Below are positions 1 to 11,265 of a DNA stretch of 64,000 nucleotides, piece by piece. The notes below the pieces were generated by a model, which ran no database searches, was not told the origin of the DNA, and saw nothing but the letters and a program-made list of their open reading frames with translations. The translations under genes and the position numbers were made by a program. Where the stretch lies: assembly GCF_028682395.1 (NCBI RefSeq), contig NZ_JANHLC010000010.1, positions 124,001 to 188,000 on the forward strand, read 5' to 3'. Numbering within the stretch: the stretch's first letter is position 1; each line of letters begins with the position of its first letter. The stretch is from Pseudomonas putida (GTDB lineage Bacteria; Pseudomonadota; Gammaproteobacteria; Pseudomonadales; Pseudomonadaceae).

Positions 1-463
1 CTTCATGACCAACAACGATGTGATCCAACGTCTGGGTGCCAATCATGCTGAGGGCGTTCTTGAGCGCCAGGGTTATCGTGCGATCGGCTTGACTGGGTTC
101 CGGATCGCCGGATGGATGGTTATGTACCAGAATTACCGCTGCAGCATTAAGCTCCAACGCAATCTTGACCACTTCTCGCGGGTACACGCTGGCACAATCC
201 AGCGTGCCTCTGAATAGCTCCCTGAAGGCGATCACTCGATGTTTGCTGTCCAGCAGTAGTAGCGCAAAGACTTCGTACTCGTGGTACTGCAGCAGTGTTT
301 GCAGGTGGCTAAAAACCTGCTTTGGCTCAGTCAATGCCCGGCCTTTGGATAGGCGGCTCATTGCTAGTTGTTGCGCCATTTGCAGGATGTCAGCTTCGGT
401 GACCGGAGATTCCATGACATAGGTACCGGTTGTTTCACCGGCAATCAGCTTGTGATATTTCAT
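1..463 (-). CDS. RadC-like JAB/MPN-domain protein, C-terminus cut by the window edge
   Basis: Reading the minus strand from ATG at 463 gives an open frame of 154 codons running off the left edge. It holds the RadC/JAB signature HNHPSGDPEPSQAD near residue 120, with the two metal-binding histidines and the aspartate of the JAMM motif. An AGGA sits about ten bases before the start. Compared with chromosomal RadC the N-terminal helix-hairpin-helix region is short, as in the many RadC-like genes found on islands and plasmids. The biochemical role of these short forms is unsettled; a link to DNA processing or anti-restriction is only suggested by their company. The family call is firm, the function is not. 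Confidence 0.85.
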   Translation of the reverse strand, partial: MKYHKLIAGETTGTYVMESPVTEADILQMAQQLAMSRLSKGRALTEPKQVFSHLQTLLQYHEYEVFALLLLDSKHRVIAFRELFRGTLDCASVYPREVVKIALELNAAAVILVHNHPSGDPEPSQADRTITLALKNALSMIGTQTLDHIVVGHE

Positions 464-581
464 ATGGGTTGTCCTGAACGAGCGTAAGCAATTTTTTCAA
501 CGAGATGAGCCGCGGTAGAACTCCTGAGGGTTGAGTGGAAAGGGGGGGCGTTTGAATGAGGCGACGCCAATACACAACGGC

Positions 582-911
582 TTAACGGTTGACGCTGAAG
601 CTGCAACCACACTGCAGGCATTGATAGTTGTTAAGGACTTTTTCATCCATTTGTTCGCCAATGGTTGCGCCCGCGATCCCTCCTGCCACTCCGCCAAACA
701 GTCCCCCGAGAAGAGCCCCAGCAATACTGCCAATAGCGATCCCCACGGGCCCACCGGCCACACCGAGCACCGCTCCGGTTTCAGCACCTGATAGGGCGCC
801 GACGGCTCCACTGGCTGCACCGCCAGCGGCGCCTAATAATCCACCTGTTTGCTTACCGATATTTTTCGTGACGATGCGTCCAGAGTTACAACTTGGGCAA
901 GGGCTATACAT
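582..911 (-). CDS. Glycine-zipper protein with terminal zinc-ribbon cysteines
   Basis: This 109-residue protein begins with a CPSC pair (residues 5-8) and ends with CLQCGC, so the two ends could together bind one zinc. Between them, about residues 20-88, runs a Gly/Ala-rich stretch with GxxxG spacing (GGLFGGVAGGIAG), the mark of glycine-zipper membrane-inserting segments. No signal peptide is present. A GAGGA lies upstream of the ATG. Small glycine-zipper proteins occur on many islands, but I know no established role for this arrangement. It lies 118 bases upstream of the RadC-like gene on the same strand and may be cotranscribed with it. Confidence 0.7.
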   Translation of the reverse strand: MYSPCPSCNSGRIVTKNIGKQTGGLLGAAGGAASGAVGALSGAETGAVLGVAGGPVGIAIGSIAGALLGGLFGGVAGGIAGATIGEQMDEKVLNNYQCLQCGCSFSVNR

Positions 912-1566
912 GCGCAGATCCTCTCAATTGATGAGCGTGCTAAGCGAAGTGCAGGCACGCCAAAATCCCAACTGCAGTCGATACAGGCGGGCGTTCATAG
1001 AGGTGATATAGGTCTGAGATTTTCTTAAATCGATCTCAACATGTAAAAGAAGGCGGCAAATCGATATTTTTTAGGCGTTACCAGTCGCTGTCGCACAGAT
1101 GGCACCCGTTTGACCACGCAAGGTATGTAGGACGGCTACTCCAGCATTTGGCGGGTAGCCACTCCATCTATTACTCGCGCGTAAAAATGTCAGATCTGCT
1201 ACGGGAAATGGTCTGCATCTGTTGGCGTAACGGTAGCTTCGAGTCCAGCCGTATGTACTGTATTGCATGGCTCTGCGTGTTGGGATGAGTACGTCCGTCA
1301 TAACTCATTCGCCCAATTCTGGGTTAAAAAGCTGGTAAAGTGCCACCCGCCGCATCGCTGTGGTGAAAATCTTAAAGCCGATTGCTTGGGGCAATATGCG
1401 TTGTGTCCTATACCTCGTGATGCCCCCCTTGGGTGACATAACTACCCACACGACAGACGATTAATTCAATATCGATGGCAGTGCCGATCCGGGTAGGCCC
1501 ATGTGGTGATTGCCTTCCGTTTTCCAGTGCTCGCTGCGCACCTAAAGCCTTGACAAGGATTGCACC
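912..1566. other. 655-base gap before the helicase cassette, no convincing gene
   Basis: Neither strand has an open frame here that combines a ribosome site, sensible composition and a recognisable protein. The best frames (minus strand 1071-1301; plus strand running in from 628 to 1011) look like chance. The stretch presumably holds the promoter for the plus-strand cassette and that of the minus-strand glycine-zipper gene. I see no tRNA, repeat array or attachment-site copy in it. Confidence 0.5.
1386..1414 (+). promoter_or_regulatory. Weak candidate sigma70 promoter for the helicase cassette
   Basis: TTGGGG (1386-1391) and TATACC (1409-1414) are 17 bases apart, about 150 bases before the first cassette gene. 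Matches to the consensus are 3/6 and 4/6, so this is only a candidate. Confidence 0.25.
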
Positions 1567-4431
1567 ATGCAACTGACCCAAGCCCCAGCCCCCGGTGCCC
1601 GTGCACTAATCCGCGATGAAGAGTGGATTATCCAGAATGCAGACCAATGTAATCTTGGCGGGTGGCAGCTTTCGTGTATTGGCGTGTCGGAAACCGTGCG
1701 CAATCGTCATGCTCTTTTCCTCACTCAGCTCGAAGACGTTACCCTGATTGATCCAGCAAAAACTGAGCTGGTGTACGACGACTCGCCCACATTTATTGCT
1801 TCGCGGCTGTTTATCGAGGCGCGTCTGCGTCAGTCGGCGCTGCAAAGCGAATCGGTAGTGATTGGTCAGCATGGGGTGATGGATGCGCTGCCGTTTCAGT
1901 TGCAGCCTGCTCATCAGGTCTTGCAGCAGCTGCGCCCGCGCTTGCTCATTGCGGACACAGTAGGTTTGGGTAAAACCCTTGAGGCCGGCATCCTTACCGC
2001 CGAGTTGATGCGCAGGGGTAAAGCCCGTCGCATTTTGGTGGTCACTACCAAAAGTATGATGCGCCAGTTTCAGCAGGAGTTCTGGAACCGCTTTACCATC
2101 CCGCTCACCCGCCTGGACTCAGCCGGTATTCAGCGCATTCGTCGCGATATCCCAGCCAATCACAATCCCTTTAACTACTACGACCGCACCATCATCTCGG
2201 TCGATACCTTGAAGCGCGACAGCGAGTACCGGCACTACCTGGAAAGCGCCTGGTGGGATCTAATTATCATCGACGAAGCCCACAACGTTTCCTACAAAGG
2301 CAATCGCACCCAGAGCAATCGCTTGGCCGAGTTACTCTCGCAACGCTCCGATGCACTGATCTTGCTCACCGCCACGCCACACAACGGCAAAAAGGACAGC
2401 TTCGCCAGCCTCGTGCGCATGCTCGACCCCACGGTGCTGCCAGCAGGGGCCGATTACACCCGCGAGGATGTCGATCACCTTTTTGTTCGACGTTTCAAGA
2501 AAGACGTGCGCGAGCAGATGAAGCAAGAGTTCCCAGAGCGAGAAGTGTTTCGTTTGGCCTGCGCCGCAAGCCCGGCGGAAAACCTCGCCTTCGATGCGCT
2601 AGCCGAGCTCAAACTTAATAGCGACGGGACCGGTGCGCGCGACGGTGCCATGTTGTTTCGCACTGTGTTGGAAAAGGCGCTGTTCTCTTCCCCGGCAGCC
2701 TGCCTACAAACGCTAAAAGAGCGCATCCGAAAGCTTGAGGTAAAAGACGCACGCCATCCTGATCTTGAGGGGCTGCGTGATCTTCACGCTCTGGTGCAGG
2801 GCATCAGTGCCGAAAAATTCAGCAAATTGCAGCACCTCATTAACCAGCTCAAACAAGGTCAGCACTGGCGTTGGGATGGCAAAGATCCAAGTGACCGCCT
2901 GGTGATCTTCACCGAGCGAGTGGAAACACTGAAATTCCTCCAGCTTGAGCTGCCCAAGGCCCTGGGTTTAAAAGATATCGCCGTAGCCATTCTGCACGGC
3001 CAATTGCCTGATCAGGACATCCAGCAAACGGTCGAAGATTTCGGCAAAACCCATTCGCCCCTGCGCCTGCTGATTGCTTCGGATGTAGCCTCCGAAGGTC
3101 TTAACCTGCACTACCAAGCTCATCGGCTGATCCACTTCGATATTTCCTGGTCGCTGATGGTGTTCCAGCAGCGCAATGGTCGTGTGGATCGCTATGGTCA
3201 ACTGCATGCCCCGAAAATCGGCTACCTGCTGACCGAACCGCGCCACGAAAGAATTCGCGGTGACTTGCGCTACCTGGAAATTCTGATCGATAAGGACGAG
3301 CAGGCGGCAAAGAATATCGGCGACCCATCAGCCTTTATGGGACTGTATGACGAGGAATTGGAAACCATCGAAGTGGCCAAGGCCATTGAAGGCAACCGCA
3401 CTGCCGATGAGTTCGCCGCGCTACTGGTTGGGGATGATATCGACCCGTTCGAGGCCTTATGGGGCGCGAACGTACCCAGCAACGATAACGTTGTGCCCGC
3501 CAGCACAGCAGCGTTCATGGCGTCCACTGCTGAACTCACCAGTCTGTTTAGCGACAGCTACATTTACCTTCGCGATGCCTTGCGCTGGCTGGCGAAACAG
3601 TCATCGCGCGAACATGCTGAAATCAAAACGGATGATGCCAGCCGCACGCTAAGCTTCCAGCCCAGTCGCGACCTTGCCCAGGTGCTGAAGCGTGATCTGG
3701 CCAGCGAAATGTGGCCGACCGATAACACCTTTGCCTTGAGCGCCGACAAAACCGTGGTTGAAGAGGCGATTAAACAGGCACGCGACACCAATGCCTGGCC
3801 GCAGCTGCATTACCTCTGGGCGCTCAACCCCATTGCCCAGTGGCTCGACTACAAACTTATGGCTCTGTTCCGTCGTCAGCGTGCGCCGCTGCTACGCGTC
3901 GCACAGGGGCTGGCCTCAGGCGAAGCCATCGTACTGGTGCTGGCTCAGGTGCCCAACCGCCGTGGTCAAGCTGTGCTAGCCGAGTGGCTCGGTGTACAGC
4001 TCAATGCTGCTGGGCAAGTACAGGGCGTACTCAGCCTGGCGGAAACACTGCATCGCACAGGGCTGAACAGCACCGGAAAAGCCCAAGCCAACAATGGCCA
4101 GGCGCCCAACAGCCATGCCCTGCAAAGTGCACTACCCGCGGTTATTCAGGCTGCTGAGAAACACATCAAACCGATCAAGCAGGCCTTCGATGCCAGCTGC
4201 CGCGAGCGTCTGGAACGCGAGTTGGCCAAGCTGCAAACCCTGCAGCTCAAACACAACGAACAGCTGGAAATCGATTTCGCCAAAGGTATCGAAAAGGTCA
4301 TCGCGGCCAAACGTAAGCAGAAAGAAAGCGCCACCGCAGACCTGTTCAGCAACTACCAACAATGGATTCGCGACACCCTGCAACTGGATGACCGCGCTCA
4401 GTTCACCGTTGTCGCTGCACTGATGGCTTAA
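1567..4431 (+). CDS. SNF2-family helicase, DrmD-like
   Basis: This 954-residue protein is an SF2 helicase of the SNF2 class. Walker A TVGLGKT is at residues 131-137, the DEAH box at 236-239, [10 protein letters not shown] follows (motif III), and the C-terminal lobe has [10 protein letters not shown] and an arginine-finger motif [12 protein letters not shown] near 533-545. The C-terminal third (about 650-954) is rich in charged helices and unassigned. In class 1 DISARM a SNF2 protein of similar size (DrmD) is encoded directly upstream of a large adenine methylase, exactly as here. The start follows an AAGGA seven bases away. It is the first gene of a plus-strand set; the next gene begins 14 bases after the stop. 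The helicase call is certain; the DrmD assignment rests on size, motifs and neighbour. Confidence 0.85.
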   Translation: MQLTQAPAPGARALIRDEEWIIQNADQCNLGGWQLSCIGVSETVRNRHALFLTQLEDVTLIDPAKTELVYDDSPTFIASRLFIEARLRQSALQSESVVIGQHGVMDALPFQLQPAHQVLQQLRPRLLIADTVGLGKTLEAGILTAELMRRGKARRILVVTTKSMMRQFQQEFWNRFTIPLTRLDSAGIQRIRRDIPANHNPFNYYDRTIISVDTLKRDSEYRHYLESAWWDLIIIDEAHNVSYKGNRTQSNRLAELLSQRSDALILLTATPHNGKKDSFASLVRMLDPTVLPAGADYTREDVDHLFVRRFKKDVREQMKQEFPEREVFRLACAASPAENLAFDALAELKLNSDGTGARDGAMLFRTVLEKALFSSPAACLQTLKERIRKLEVKDARHPDLEGLRDLHALVQGISAEKFSKLQHLINQLKQGQHWRWDGKDPSDRLVIFTERVETLKFLQLELPKALGLKDIAVAILHGQLPDQDIQQTVEDFGKTHSPLRLLIASDVASEGLNLHYQAHRLIHFDISWSLMVFQQRNGRVDRYGQLHAPKIGYLLTEPRHERIRGDLRYLEILIDKDEQAAKNIGDPSAFMGLYDEELETIEVAKAIEGNRTADEFAALLVGDDIDPFEALWGANVPSNDNVVPASTAAFMASTAELTSLFSDSYIYLRDALRWLAKQSSREHAEIKTDDASRTLSFQPSRDLAQVLKRDLASEMWPTDNTFALSADKTVVEEAIKQARDTNAWPQLHYLWALNPIAQWLDYKLMALFRRQRAPLLRVAQGLASGEAIVLVLAQVPNRRGQAVLAEWLGVQLNAAGQVQGVLSLAETLHRTGLNSTGKAQANNGQAPNSHALQSALPAVIQAAEKHIKPIKQAFDASCRERLERELAKLQTLQLKHNEQLEIDFAKGIEKVIAAKRKQKESATADLFSNYQQWIRDTLQLDDRAQFTVVAALMA

Positions 4432-4445
4432 GGAAGGAATACAGC

Positions 4446-7400
4446 ATGAGTTTTGCCATCACCGGCCTCACCAATGCCAACGAGTTCTACAGCCAGCACT
4501 ACCTGGACGAGATCCTCGAAAAAGACCTCAAACCGCTGTTTGACCAATGGAAAGAGCAGGGCGCGCAAAGCCCTGTCGCTCGTCTGCGCACTGCGGCGGG
4601 GGCAAATGGTTACTTCCGTGCCCGCGAGCGCTTTCTGAATGAGCGTAAAACCAGCGAGCGCTCCAGCCTGTTTATTGACTTGGTGCAGCCTCTGCTCGCC
4701 GCCCTGGGTTACGAGCTAGCGCCGCAGAACCTGACGTTGGCCGAAGGCGAATTGCCGGTGCTCGCGGTGTATCGCGATGCCAAACACCAGCCGCTTTTGG
4801 TCATTGCGGCAGCTATTGCTAATGCGGATGACGACGACAGCAGCCCGCTGCAATTGCTTGCGCCAGCGGCCAGTGAGCAAGGCAAAGGTAAATATGCCCA
4901 CAGCGCCTGGGAAGAAACCCTCAGCAAGCGTCTGTTTGCCGACGACCACCCGCCACGCTGGGTGTTGCTGCTGCACCATGAAGAGTGGCTGCTGATCGAG
5001 CGCAGCAAATGGGGGCGCAAGGCACTGCTGCGCTTCAACCTGCCGGAGCTATTCGGCCCGCGTGACGACAAGCAATTCCGCGCCATGGCGGCTCTGCTGG
5101 GCAGCCAATCGGTGCTGCCGGTGGAAGGTGGCGTGGCGCTGCTCGATAGCCTGGATGACAGCTCGCACAAGCATGCCTTTGAGGTATCAACTGATCTCAA
5201 GTACGCCCTGCGTGAATGCATCGAGCTGATTGCCAACGAGGCCATCTGGTACAAGCGCACGGTTGCCAAGGAGAAGGTGTTCGAGCGTAACGACACCGAC
5301 CTGGCTGACCAGCTCAGCCGTGAAAGCCTGCGCTATATGTACCGCCTGCTGTTTATGTTTTATATCGAAGCGCGGCCCGAGCTGGGCTATGCGCCCATCG
5401 ATGCCGAGGCCTACCTCAAGGGCTACAGCATCGAGCACCTGCGCGAGTTGGAACAAACCCCGCTGACCACCAGCGAAGCCCAGGAAGGTTTCTATTTTCA
5501 CGATAGCCTCAAGCAACTCTTTGGCCTGATCTGGCAAGGCTATCCGCGCCGGGATGCCACAGCGAGTCAGCTCGACCTGAGTGGCAGCCATGACGGCTTG
5601 CTCGATAACGGCTTCACCATTGCGCCGCTGCAAGGCCACCTGTTTGACCCGGCGCGCACACCGCTGCTGGGTAGCGTCAAGTTGCGTAACTCGGTGCTTC
5701 AGAAGGTCATCGAGCGAATGTCACTGTCCCGTGGTGGTGGCAAGAGTCGCCGTGGGCGTATCAGCTATGGCACCCTCGGTATCAACCAGCTAGGTGCAGT
5801 GTACGAATCGCTGTTGTCCTTCCGCGGCTTTTTTGCTGAAGAAGATTTGTACGAGGTGCGCCCTGACCCCAAGGGTGGGGAGGCCTCCTCTGCTGATAAT
5901 GATGGCGACGAGAGTGAAGAAGGCGACTCAAGCGAGAGCAATACGGACAGCGAGGAAAGCCTCGATACCCCCAGCGCGGCCGAGAAGAAAAAAGACGCCG
6001 AGGTCAACCCGCTGGATGCTGCGTACTTTGTACCTGCCAGTAGCATTAGCCAGTACACCGACGCCGAACGCCTGTTTGGCGGCAATACCAAGATTCATTC
6101 CAAGGGCAGCTTTATCTATCGCCTGGCCGGTCGTGCCCGCGAGAAGTCGGCCAGTTACTACACCCCTGAAGTGCTGACCAAATGCCTGGTCGAGCATGCG
6201 CTCAAGGAAATCCTGCCCGGTAAAACGGCGGACGAAATTCTGAAGCTCACTGTGTGCGAGCCGGCCATGGGCAGTGCGGCGTTCTTGAACGAGGCTGTCA
6301 GTCAATTGGCCGAAGCCTATTTGCAGGCCAAACAGAAAGAGCTAGGTCGCACCATCCCGCACGAGCAGTACACCGAAGAAAAGCAGCGGGTGAAAATGTA
6401 CATCGCCGACAGCAATGTCTTCGGTGTGGACCTTAACCCCATCGCGGTGGAGCTGGCCGAAGTCTCCTTGTGGCTTAACGCCATTTTCAAAGGCAGCCAT
6501 GTGCCGTGGTTTGGCTTGCAGCTGTATAACGGTAATTCTCTGGTGGGTGCGCGGCGTGAGCTGTTTAGCACCGCCCAGCTCAGCCCGGGCAAAGGCGAAA
6601 ACGGCCTGCCTGAAAGAGACTGGCGCGCCGCCGCACCGCGTGCCTTGCCGCTGACGCAAACACTGACGGCTACCGATGTGTTCCACTTTTTGCTGCCTGC
6701 TGAAGGCATGGGCATGGTTAGCGACAAGGTGGTCAAGGAGCTGGAGCCAGCCGCCTTCGAGCAGTTTAAACAATGGCGCAAAGCCTTTACTGCGCCGCTG
6801 AGTCGCGATGAAATCAAGCGAGTGCAGGCGCTGAGTGCCGCCACCGAGCAGCTCTGGCAGCAACACGCCCAGGAGCTGGCCCGTGTGCGTGCCGCCACCT
6901 GCGATGAACTGCATGTGTGGCCCGACCCGGCCGCCAACCGCGCTCCGACTAGCACCGCGCAGAAAGACGCCGCATACCAGCGGGAAATGCTTAGCGAAGC
7001 GCAGAAAAATGCCAGCCCATACCGCCGCCTCAAACTAGTGATGGATGCGTGGTGCGCCCTGTGGTTTTGGCCGCTGGACAAAGCCAGCGAGTTGCCCAGC
7101 CGTGAACACTGGTGGTTTGTGCTGGAAACCGTGCTGCTCGGCAATGCCAGCCTGAGCAGCGCATTGGCGGATGACCTGTTCCCGGAAACCCAGCCGCAGC
7201 AGGGGCTGGATTTTGCTCCCGAGCGAGACCGTTATGGCCATGTGGACATCGCCGCACTGGTCGAAGCCCTGCCGCAATTGCAGGTGGCTCACCAGGTGGC
7301 CGGGCAGCAGCACTTTATGCATTGGGCGCTGGAGTTTGCTGATGTATTCAAAGCCCGTGGTGGCTTCGATGTGGTCCTCGGTAATCCGCCGTGGATCAAG

Positions 7401-9404
7401 GTGGAGTGGAATGAGCAGTCGCTGCTGTCGGACTTTGACCCGCGCTTTGTCATTCGCAAGCTCAGCGCCAAGCAGACGGCGGATCAGCGCGAGGCAGTGT
7501 TTGCTGTGCTGCCGCAGGCGCAAGCGGATTACCTGGCCGAATGCGTGGCCACCGAGGGTATGGGCCAGTTCCTCAATGCCATTCAGAACTACCCATTGCT
7601 GAAGGGCCAGCAGAGTAACCTATACAAGTGCTTCCTGCCGCTGGTATGGAATATTGGCAGTGGTGTACAGGCGTTAGTTCATCCTGAAGGAGTGTATGAC
7701 GACCCCAAGGGCGGCGAACTACGGCAAGCGATTTATCCACGGCTTCGTCAGCACTACCAATTCCAGAACGAATTTGCGCTATTCGAGGGAACAAACGATC
7801 ACGGCCGGATGCGCTTTGGCTTACACATCTATGGTTCTGCACAGGGTCAGATTTTTTTCAAATCTATGTCGAATCTATTTTGGCCGGAGACCATCCGAGC
7901 TAGCCTCGACCACCCCGGTGGCGGAGTCACACCGGGTATTAAACGCGACGAAGGAGGCTGGAATATTGCCGGCCACGCCAGTCGTGTGATTGAAGTGGAT
8001 GAGGCCTTGCTGGCCACCTTCGCGCAACTGTACGACGCACCTGGAACCCCGGCCCTTCAGGCGCGACTGCCAGCAGTGCACAGCCGCGAACTGGTTTCGG
8101 TGTTGAAAAAGTTCACTAGCGTGCCGCGCCGTCTGGGTGATTTGCAGGGCGATTACTTCACCCTGGAAATGTGGCACGAAACCGGTGCGCAGAAGGACGG
8201 CACTATTCGCCGTCGTAGCGCTAGCGAGCAGGGTTTTGTCGCTGCCCCAAATGAATTCGTACTTTCCGGCCCGCATTTCTTTGTCGGCAACCCGATCAAC
8301 AAAACCCCGCGCACGGCCTGCACCCAAAACAGCCACTATGATGTGATCGACCTCGAAACCCTGCCCGATGACTACCTGCCGCGTAGCAACTACTTGCCCG
8401 CATGTGACGCCGTCGAATACTCCCGCCGCGTGCCTCAGGTTAGCTGGGTTGAAATGGGTAGGCGTGAGGCGAGGGCGGTGACAGATTATTACAGGGTGGC
8501 CTACCGCGGAATGCTGCCCCCCTCAAACGAGAGGACATTGTTTGGCGCTATTATTCCCCCGGGCCTGACGCACACAAATGGGTGCCGCACGTATGCGGTT
8601 TCCCCCGATCATTTGAATGAACTGATAGTTTTTGGTGCGCTATCTTTTTCCATTGTCACCGACTACAGAATTCGGAGTAGCGGGAGGACAAATCTGCACT
8701 CCATGCTTGACGATTTCTCGCTGCTTGGCTCGGATTCTGCTGCTTTCAAACCTTTGTTATTACGCGCATTACAGCTTAATTGCCTCACTACCCACTACGC
8801 CGACCTCTGGCGCGATTGTTGGCAACCCGAGTTCCGCCAAGACTGTTGGGCTAGCACAGACCCGCGCCTGCCGAGGGATTGCTTCGCCAACCTTACTCCC
8901 GAATGGCAGCGCCACTGCGCCTTGCGCAGCGAGTTCGCCCGCCGTCATGCGCTGGTGGAAATCGACGTGCTCACATCGCAGGCACTGGGCCTGACCCTCG
9001 AAGAGCTTCTTACTATTTACCGCGTACAGTTCCCGGTGATGCGCCATTACGAGCGTGACACTTGGTACGACGCCAAGGGGCGCATCGCCTTCACCGCCAG
9101 CAAGGGCCTGGTCGGCGTTGGCCTACCGCGCAAGGCCGGTAAGCGCGATGCCGATTGCACCGTTCGCCTGCCTGATGGCAGCACCAGAACCTCTCGTCTG
9201 GGATGGGAAGATATACAACCCAAGGACGGTCATCCCCAAGTCCCAGACGGCACCATCATCGAGCGTCCTATCCTCGACGACACCCAACCCGGCGGCCCGA
9301 TACCACGCACCATCCAATACACCGCCCCCTTTACCTTAGCCGACCGCGAAGCCGACTACCGTGTGGCTTGGGCGAAGTTTGAATCGGAGCAGTTGAATGA
9401 CTGA
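4446..9404 (+). CDS. Large Eco57I-like N6-adenine DNA methyltransferase (DrmMI-like)
   Basis: At 1652 residues this is a giant class I adenine methylase. The SAM-binding motif EPAMGSAAF starts at residue 605 and the catalytic NPPW is at 980-983 ([11 protein letters not shown]), the order of the gamma class that includes Eco57I, PglX and DISARM DrmMI. About 480 residues precede an acidic, low-complexity linker (about 478-525, rich in Asp, Glu and Ser), then the methylase core. The region after NPPW (about 1000-1650) probably serves target recognition. I see no clear PD-(D/E)XK nuclease motif, so methylation rather than cutting is the likely activity, marking host DNA for the helicases encoded beside it. 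Class 1 DISARM methylases are similar but usually shorter. Confidence 0.85.
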   Translation: MSFAITGLTNANEFYSQHYLDEILEKDLKPLFDQWKEQGAQSPVARLRTAAGANGYFRARERFLNERKTSERSSLFIDLVQPLLAALGYELAPQNLTLAEGELPVLAVYRDAKHQPLLVIAAAIANADDDDSSPLQLLAPAASEQGKGKYAHSAWEETLSKRLFADDHPPRWVLLLHHEEWLLIERSKWGRKALLRFNLPELFGPRDDKQFRAMAALLGSQSVLPVEGGVALLDSLDDSSHKHAFEVSTDLKYALRECIELIANEAIWYKRTVAKEKVFERNDTDLADQLSRESLRYMYRLLFMFYIEARPELGYAPIDAEAYLKGYSIEHLRELEQTPLTTSEAQEGFYFHDSLKQLFGLIWQGYPRRDATASQLDLSGSHDGLLDNGFTIAPLQGHLFDPARTPLLGSVKLRNSVLQKVIERMSLSRGGGKSRRGRISYGTLGINQLGAVYESLLSFRGFFAEEDLYEVRPDPKGGEASSADNDGDESEEGDSSESNTDSEESLDTPSAAEKKKDAEVNPLDAAYFVPASSISQYTDAERLFGGNTKIHSKGSFIYRLAGRAREKSASYYTPEVLTKCLVEHALKEILPGKTADEILKLTVCEPAMGSAAFLNEAVSQLAEAYLQAKQKELGRTIPHEQYTEEKQRVKMYIADSNVFGVDLNPIAVELAEVSLWLNAIFKGSHVPWFGLQLYNGNSLVGARRELFSTAQLSPGKGENGLPERDWRAAAPRALPLTQTLTATDVFHFLLPAEGMGMVSDKVVKELEPAAFEQFKQWRKAFTAPLSRDEIKRVQALSAATEQLWQQHAQELARVRAATCDELHVWPDPAANRAPTSTAQKDAAYQREMLSEAQKNASPYRRLKLVMDAWCALWFWPLDKASELPSREHWWFVLETVLLGNASLSSALADDLFPETQPQQGLDFAPERDRYGHVDIAALVEALPQLQVAHQVAGQQHFMHWALEFADVFKARGGFDVVLGNPPWIKVEWNEQSLLSDFDPRFVIRKLSAKQTADQREAVFAVLPQAQADYLAECVATEGMGQFLNAIQNYPLLKGQQSNLYKCFLPLVWNIGSGVQALVHPEGVYDDPKGGELRQAIYPRLRQHYQFQNEFALFEGTNDHGRMRFGLHIYGSAQGQIFFKSMSNLFWPETIRASLDHPGGGVTPGIKRDEGGWNIAGHASRVIEVDEALLATFAQLYDAPGTPALQARLPAVHSRELVSVLKKFTSVPRRLGDLQGDYFTLEMWHETGAQKDGTIRRRSASEQGFVAAPNEFVLSGPHFFVGNPINKTPRTACTQNSHYDVIDLETLPDDYLPRSNYLPACDAVEYSRRVPQVSWVEMGRREARAVTDYYRVAYRGMLPPSNERTLFGAIIPPGLTHTNGCRTYAVSPDHLNELIVFGALSFSIVTDYRIRSSGRTNLHSMLDDFSLLGSDSAAFKPLLLRALQLNCLTTHYADLWRDCWQPEFRQDCWASTDPRLPRDCFANLTPEWQRHCALRSEFARRHALVEIDVLTSQALGLTLEELLTIYRVQFPVMRHYERDTWYDAKGRIAFTASKGLVGVGLPRKAGKRDADCTVRLPDGSTRTSRLGWEDIQPKDGHPQVPDGTIIERPILDDTQPGGPIPRTIQYTAPFTLADREADYRVAWAKFESEQLND

Positions 9405-9407
9405 GGA

Positions 9408-9518
9408 ATGTTCGATGAGGAATGGCGAGGGAGAGACGGCATGTCGTACAGCGCCGAAGAAGAGTTTAAAAAGCTGATCCCTGAGTACCGGGCAGTCCTG
9501 GTTATTCAATTGGTGTGA
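9408..9518 (+). CDS. Possible 36-codon small ORF between methylase and DUF262 genes
   Basis: An open frame begins with ATG three bases after the methylase stop, with an in-frame second ATG at 9441 that follows a good AGGGAGAG. The product (36 or 25 residues) has a charged helix (EEEFKKLIPEYRAVLV). It may be a short real peptide, a remnant of a deleted gene, or chance; the 185-base gap in an otherwise tightly packed gene set is what makes it worth noting. Confidence 0.25.
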   Translation: MFDEEWRGRDGMSYSAEEEFKKLIPEYRAVLVIQLV

Positions 9519-9589
9519 GGCTTGTATGGCTTTTCCCTACACGGTGCTGAAAGCACGTTAACGTTACGACCCCTCAGGGAAGAAAAATT

Positions 9590-11263
9590 ATGTCGTATGC
9601 AGGAATTTCCGTTCGTGAAGCGCTGGAGAAGCTGAATGCTCCCAATAACGGCTGGTATTTGCCGCAGGTACAGCGCCAGTACGTGTGGGGCGCACGGCAT
9701 GAGTCGGAAGATTACGTGTGCTTGTTGCTCGACTCACTGCTTAAACGCTACCCAATCGGTGGTGTGGTGCTGTGGGAAACTGAACAGAAAGTTCCTTATC
9801 GCTGCTTTGTTGGGGACTATGCCCCGGGTCATCACGCGCGGCAGGTGGATGAGGGGTTGTGGGGCGCCTCCAAGGCGCTGGTATATGACGGTCAGCAACG
9901 CTTGCAGACGCTTTATTCAGTGCTTCGTCATCGTTTCAATGGAAGGGCTTTGCACTTTGATTTGCTGTTCGATCCAACCACTGCGGAGTCGGATGAAACG
10001 GGCTTTCTGTTTCGTGATGCTAGTGCGGCAGCCGAGCCACGTTATTTGCGCATGACGGAGTTGTCCTGTTTGCGATGCAGTGAGGACGAGAAGGTTGATC
10101 TTGAGGATCGCGCCCTCACGGCCGTCGGTGATGATAAAAGCGCCAAGCTTCGCGTGCGTAGAAATCTGAGCGCGTTGTGGGACATATTTGTCGACACCAA
10201 TCATAAGTCGATAGCCTATTTTTCGGTCAAAGCCGATAGCCCTAACGAAGTAAATGAGGTTTTTCGACGGCTCAACACCGGCGGGGTGGCGTTGACTCAG
10301 TTGGAGCTGGTGCTCGGGAAGATCAAGGCGGTCCAGTCGGACTATGAGGAGAAACTCTGGGCCTTGTCTGATGAGATTGCAAAGCAGAGTGGCGGTATCG
10401 ATTTTTCGTCTACATCGATCCTACAGTTCTTTCATTTGCTGGTTAAGAGCACCATCCGCATTGATGAGGGACGGCTGAATGGTAACGACATCCAAGCGTT
10501 CCAGAGCGCTTTGGAAAGTGATCGTGAGCCATTGTTAGAGCTATTTAGGGGGTATTTAAAGGGGTTGCTGAATATCAATCATGCCTCCATCGTGCCTCGC
10601 TGGTTGGCCGTCTTACCGATTGCAGCTTACCTGACGGAGCTCAAGCGCCACGGTCATGAATGGCGTATCCGCACCTGGGATGAGTCAGAGGTACAGCTCA
10701 TTCACCAGTACTTTTTACTTTCTCAGATGTGTGACTGGAATACCCAGACTATGGTCAATGGTTTCGCGCGCGAAGCTATGGAAGCAGGAAGGCAAAATGA
10801 GTCATTCCCGCTTGAAGCCATTCGCAAGATCGCGGTCGAGAAAAACCGAACTGGAGAGCTCAACGAATACCAGCTGTTGAGCCAGACTTGGTTGGCTACC
10901 AAGGTGCTTATGCCCAGTCGGAGCTACGTTTTTCATGACAGTAAGCCTCAGGTTGATCATATATTTCCGCTAAAATTAGTTGGGGCGGATGAGGCTTATC
11001 AAGAAACTGTCGACGTGCTGTGGAACTTCCAGCCTATGCCAGCTGAGGTCAATAACTACAAGCGAGCACGTCACCCGAGTGAGTTCTTTCAAAGTTCGGA
11101 CGGCAGTAAGTATTGGAGCTCCTACGATTTCATTCCCGTTCCCAAAAATTTGCTTTGGAGTGATCCACTAGCATTTTTTGCTTGGAGAAGGCAGCAGATG
11201 TTGGCAGCATTGGAAAGCCTCTACGGGCTGACGGTAGTAACATCCGTGGATGAGGCAATCTGA
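9590..11263 (+). CDS. DUF262/DUF1524 protein, GmrSD-like nuclease family
   Basis: The 557-residue protein starts with the DUF262 signature (PQVQRQYVW near 24; DGQQRLQTL beginning at D100), a ParB/Srx-like nucleotide-handling fold. Its C-terminus carries DHIFP at 456-460 and a downstream NxQPM..NNYK pattern, the HNH-like DUF1524 nuclease signature. GmrSD enzymes with both domains are modification-dependent (type IV) restriction nucleases that use NTPs to cut glucosylated hydroxymethylcytosine DNA. Many other DUF262 proteins sit in mixed defence loci. The stop lies two bases before the next gene, implying translational coupling. Its own AGGGAAG precedes the ATG. Nuclease function is a family-based inference; the target modification is unknown. 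Confidence 0.82.
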   Translation: MSYAGISVREALEKLNAPNNGWYLPQVQRQYVWGARHESEDYVCLLLDSLLKRYPIGGVVLWETEQKVPYRCFVGDYAPGHHARQVDEGLWGASKALVYDGQQRLQTLYSVLRHRFNGRALHFDLLFDPTTAESDETGFLFRDASAAAEPRYLRMTELSCLRCSEDEKVDLEDRALTAVGDDKSAKLRVRRNLSALWDIFVDTNHKSIAYFSVKADSPNEVNEVFRRLNTGGVALTQLELVLGKIKAVQSDYEEKLWALSDEIAKQSGGIDFSSTSILQFFHLLVKSTIRIDEGRLNGNDIQAFQSALESDREPLLELFRGYLKGLLNINHASIVPRWLAVLPIAAYLTELKRHGHEWRIRTWDESEVQLIHQYFLLSQMCDWNTQTMVNGFAREAMEAGRQNESFPLEAIRKIAVEKNRTGELNEYQLLSQTWLATKVLMPSRSYVFHDSKPQVDHIFPLKLVGADEAYQETVDVLWNFQPMPAEVNNYKRARHPSEFFQSSDGSKYWSSYDFIPVPKNLLWSDPLAFFAWRRQQMLAALESLYGLTVVTSVDEAI

Positions 11264-11265
11264 TC

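Noticed and set aside
1071-1301. 76-codon minus-strand frame in the gap before the cassette
   Set aside because: No ribosome site, Arg/Pro-rich shadow-like composition and no similarity I recognise.
1567-9404. BREX system (large PglX-like methylase)
   Set aside because: No PglZ phosphatase, BrxC ATPase or BrxL/Lon gene nearby; the SNF2 neighbour fits DISARM class 1 better.
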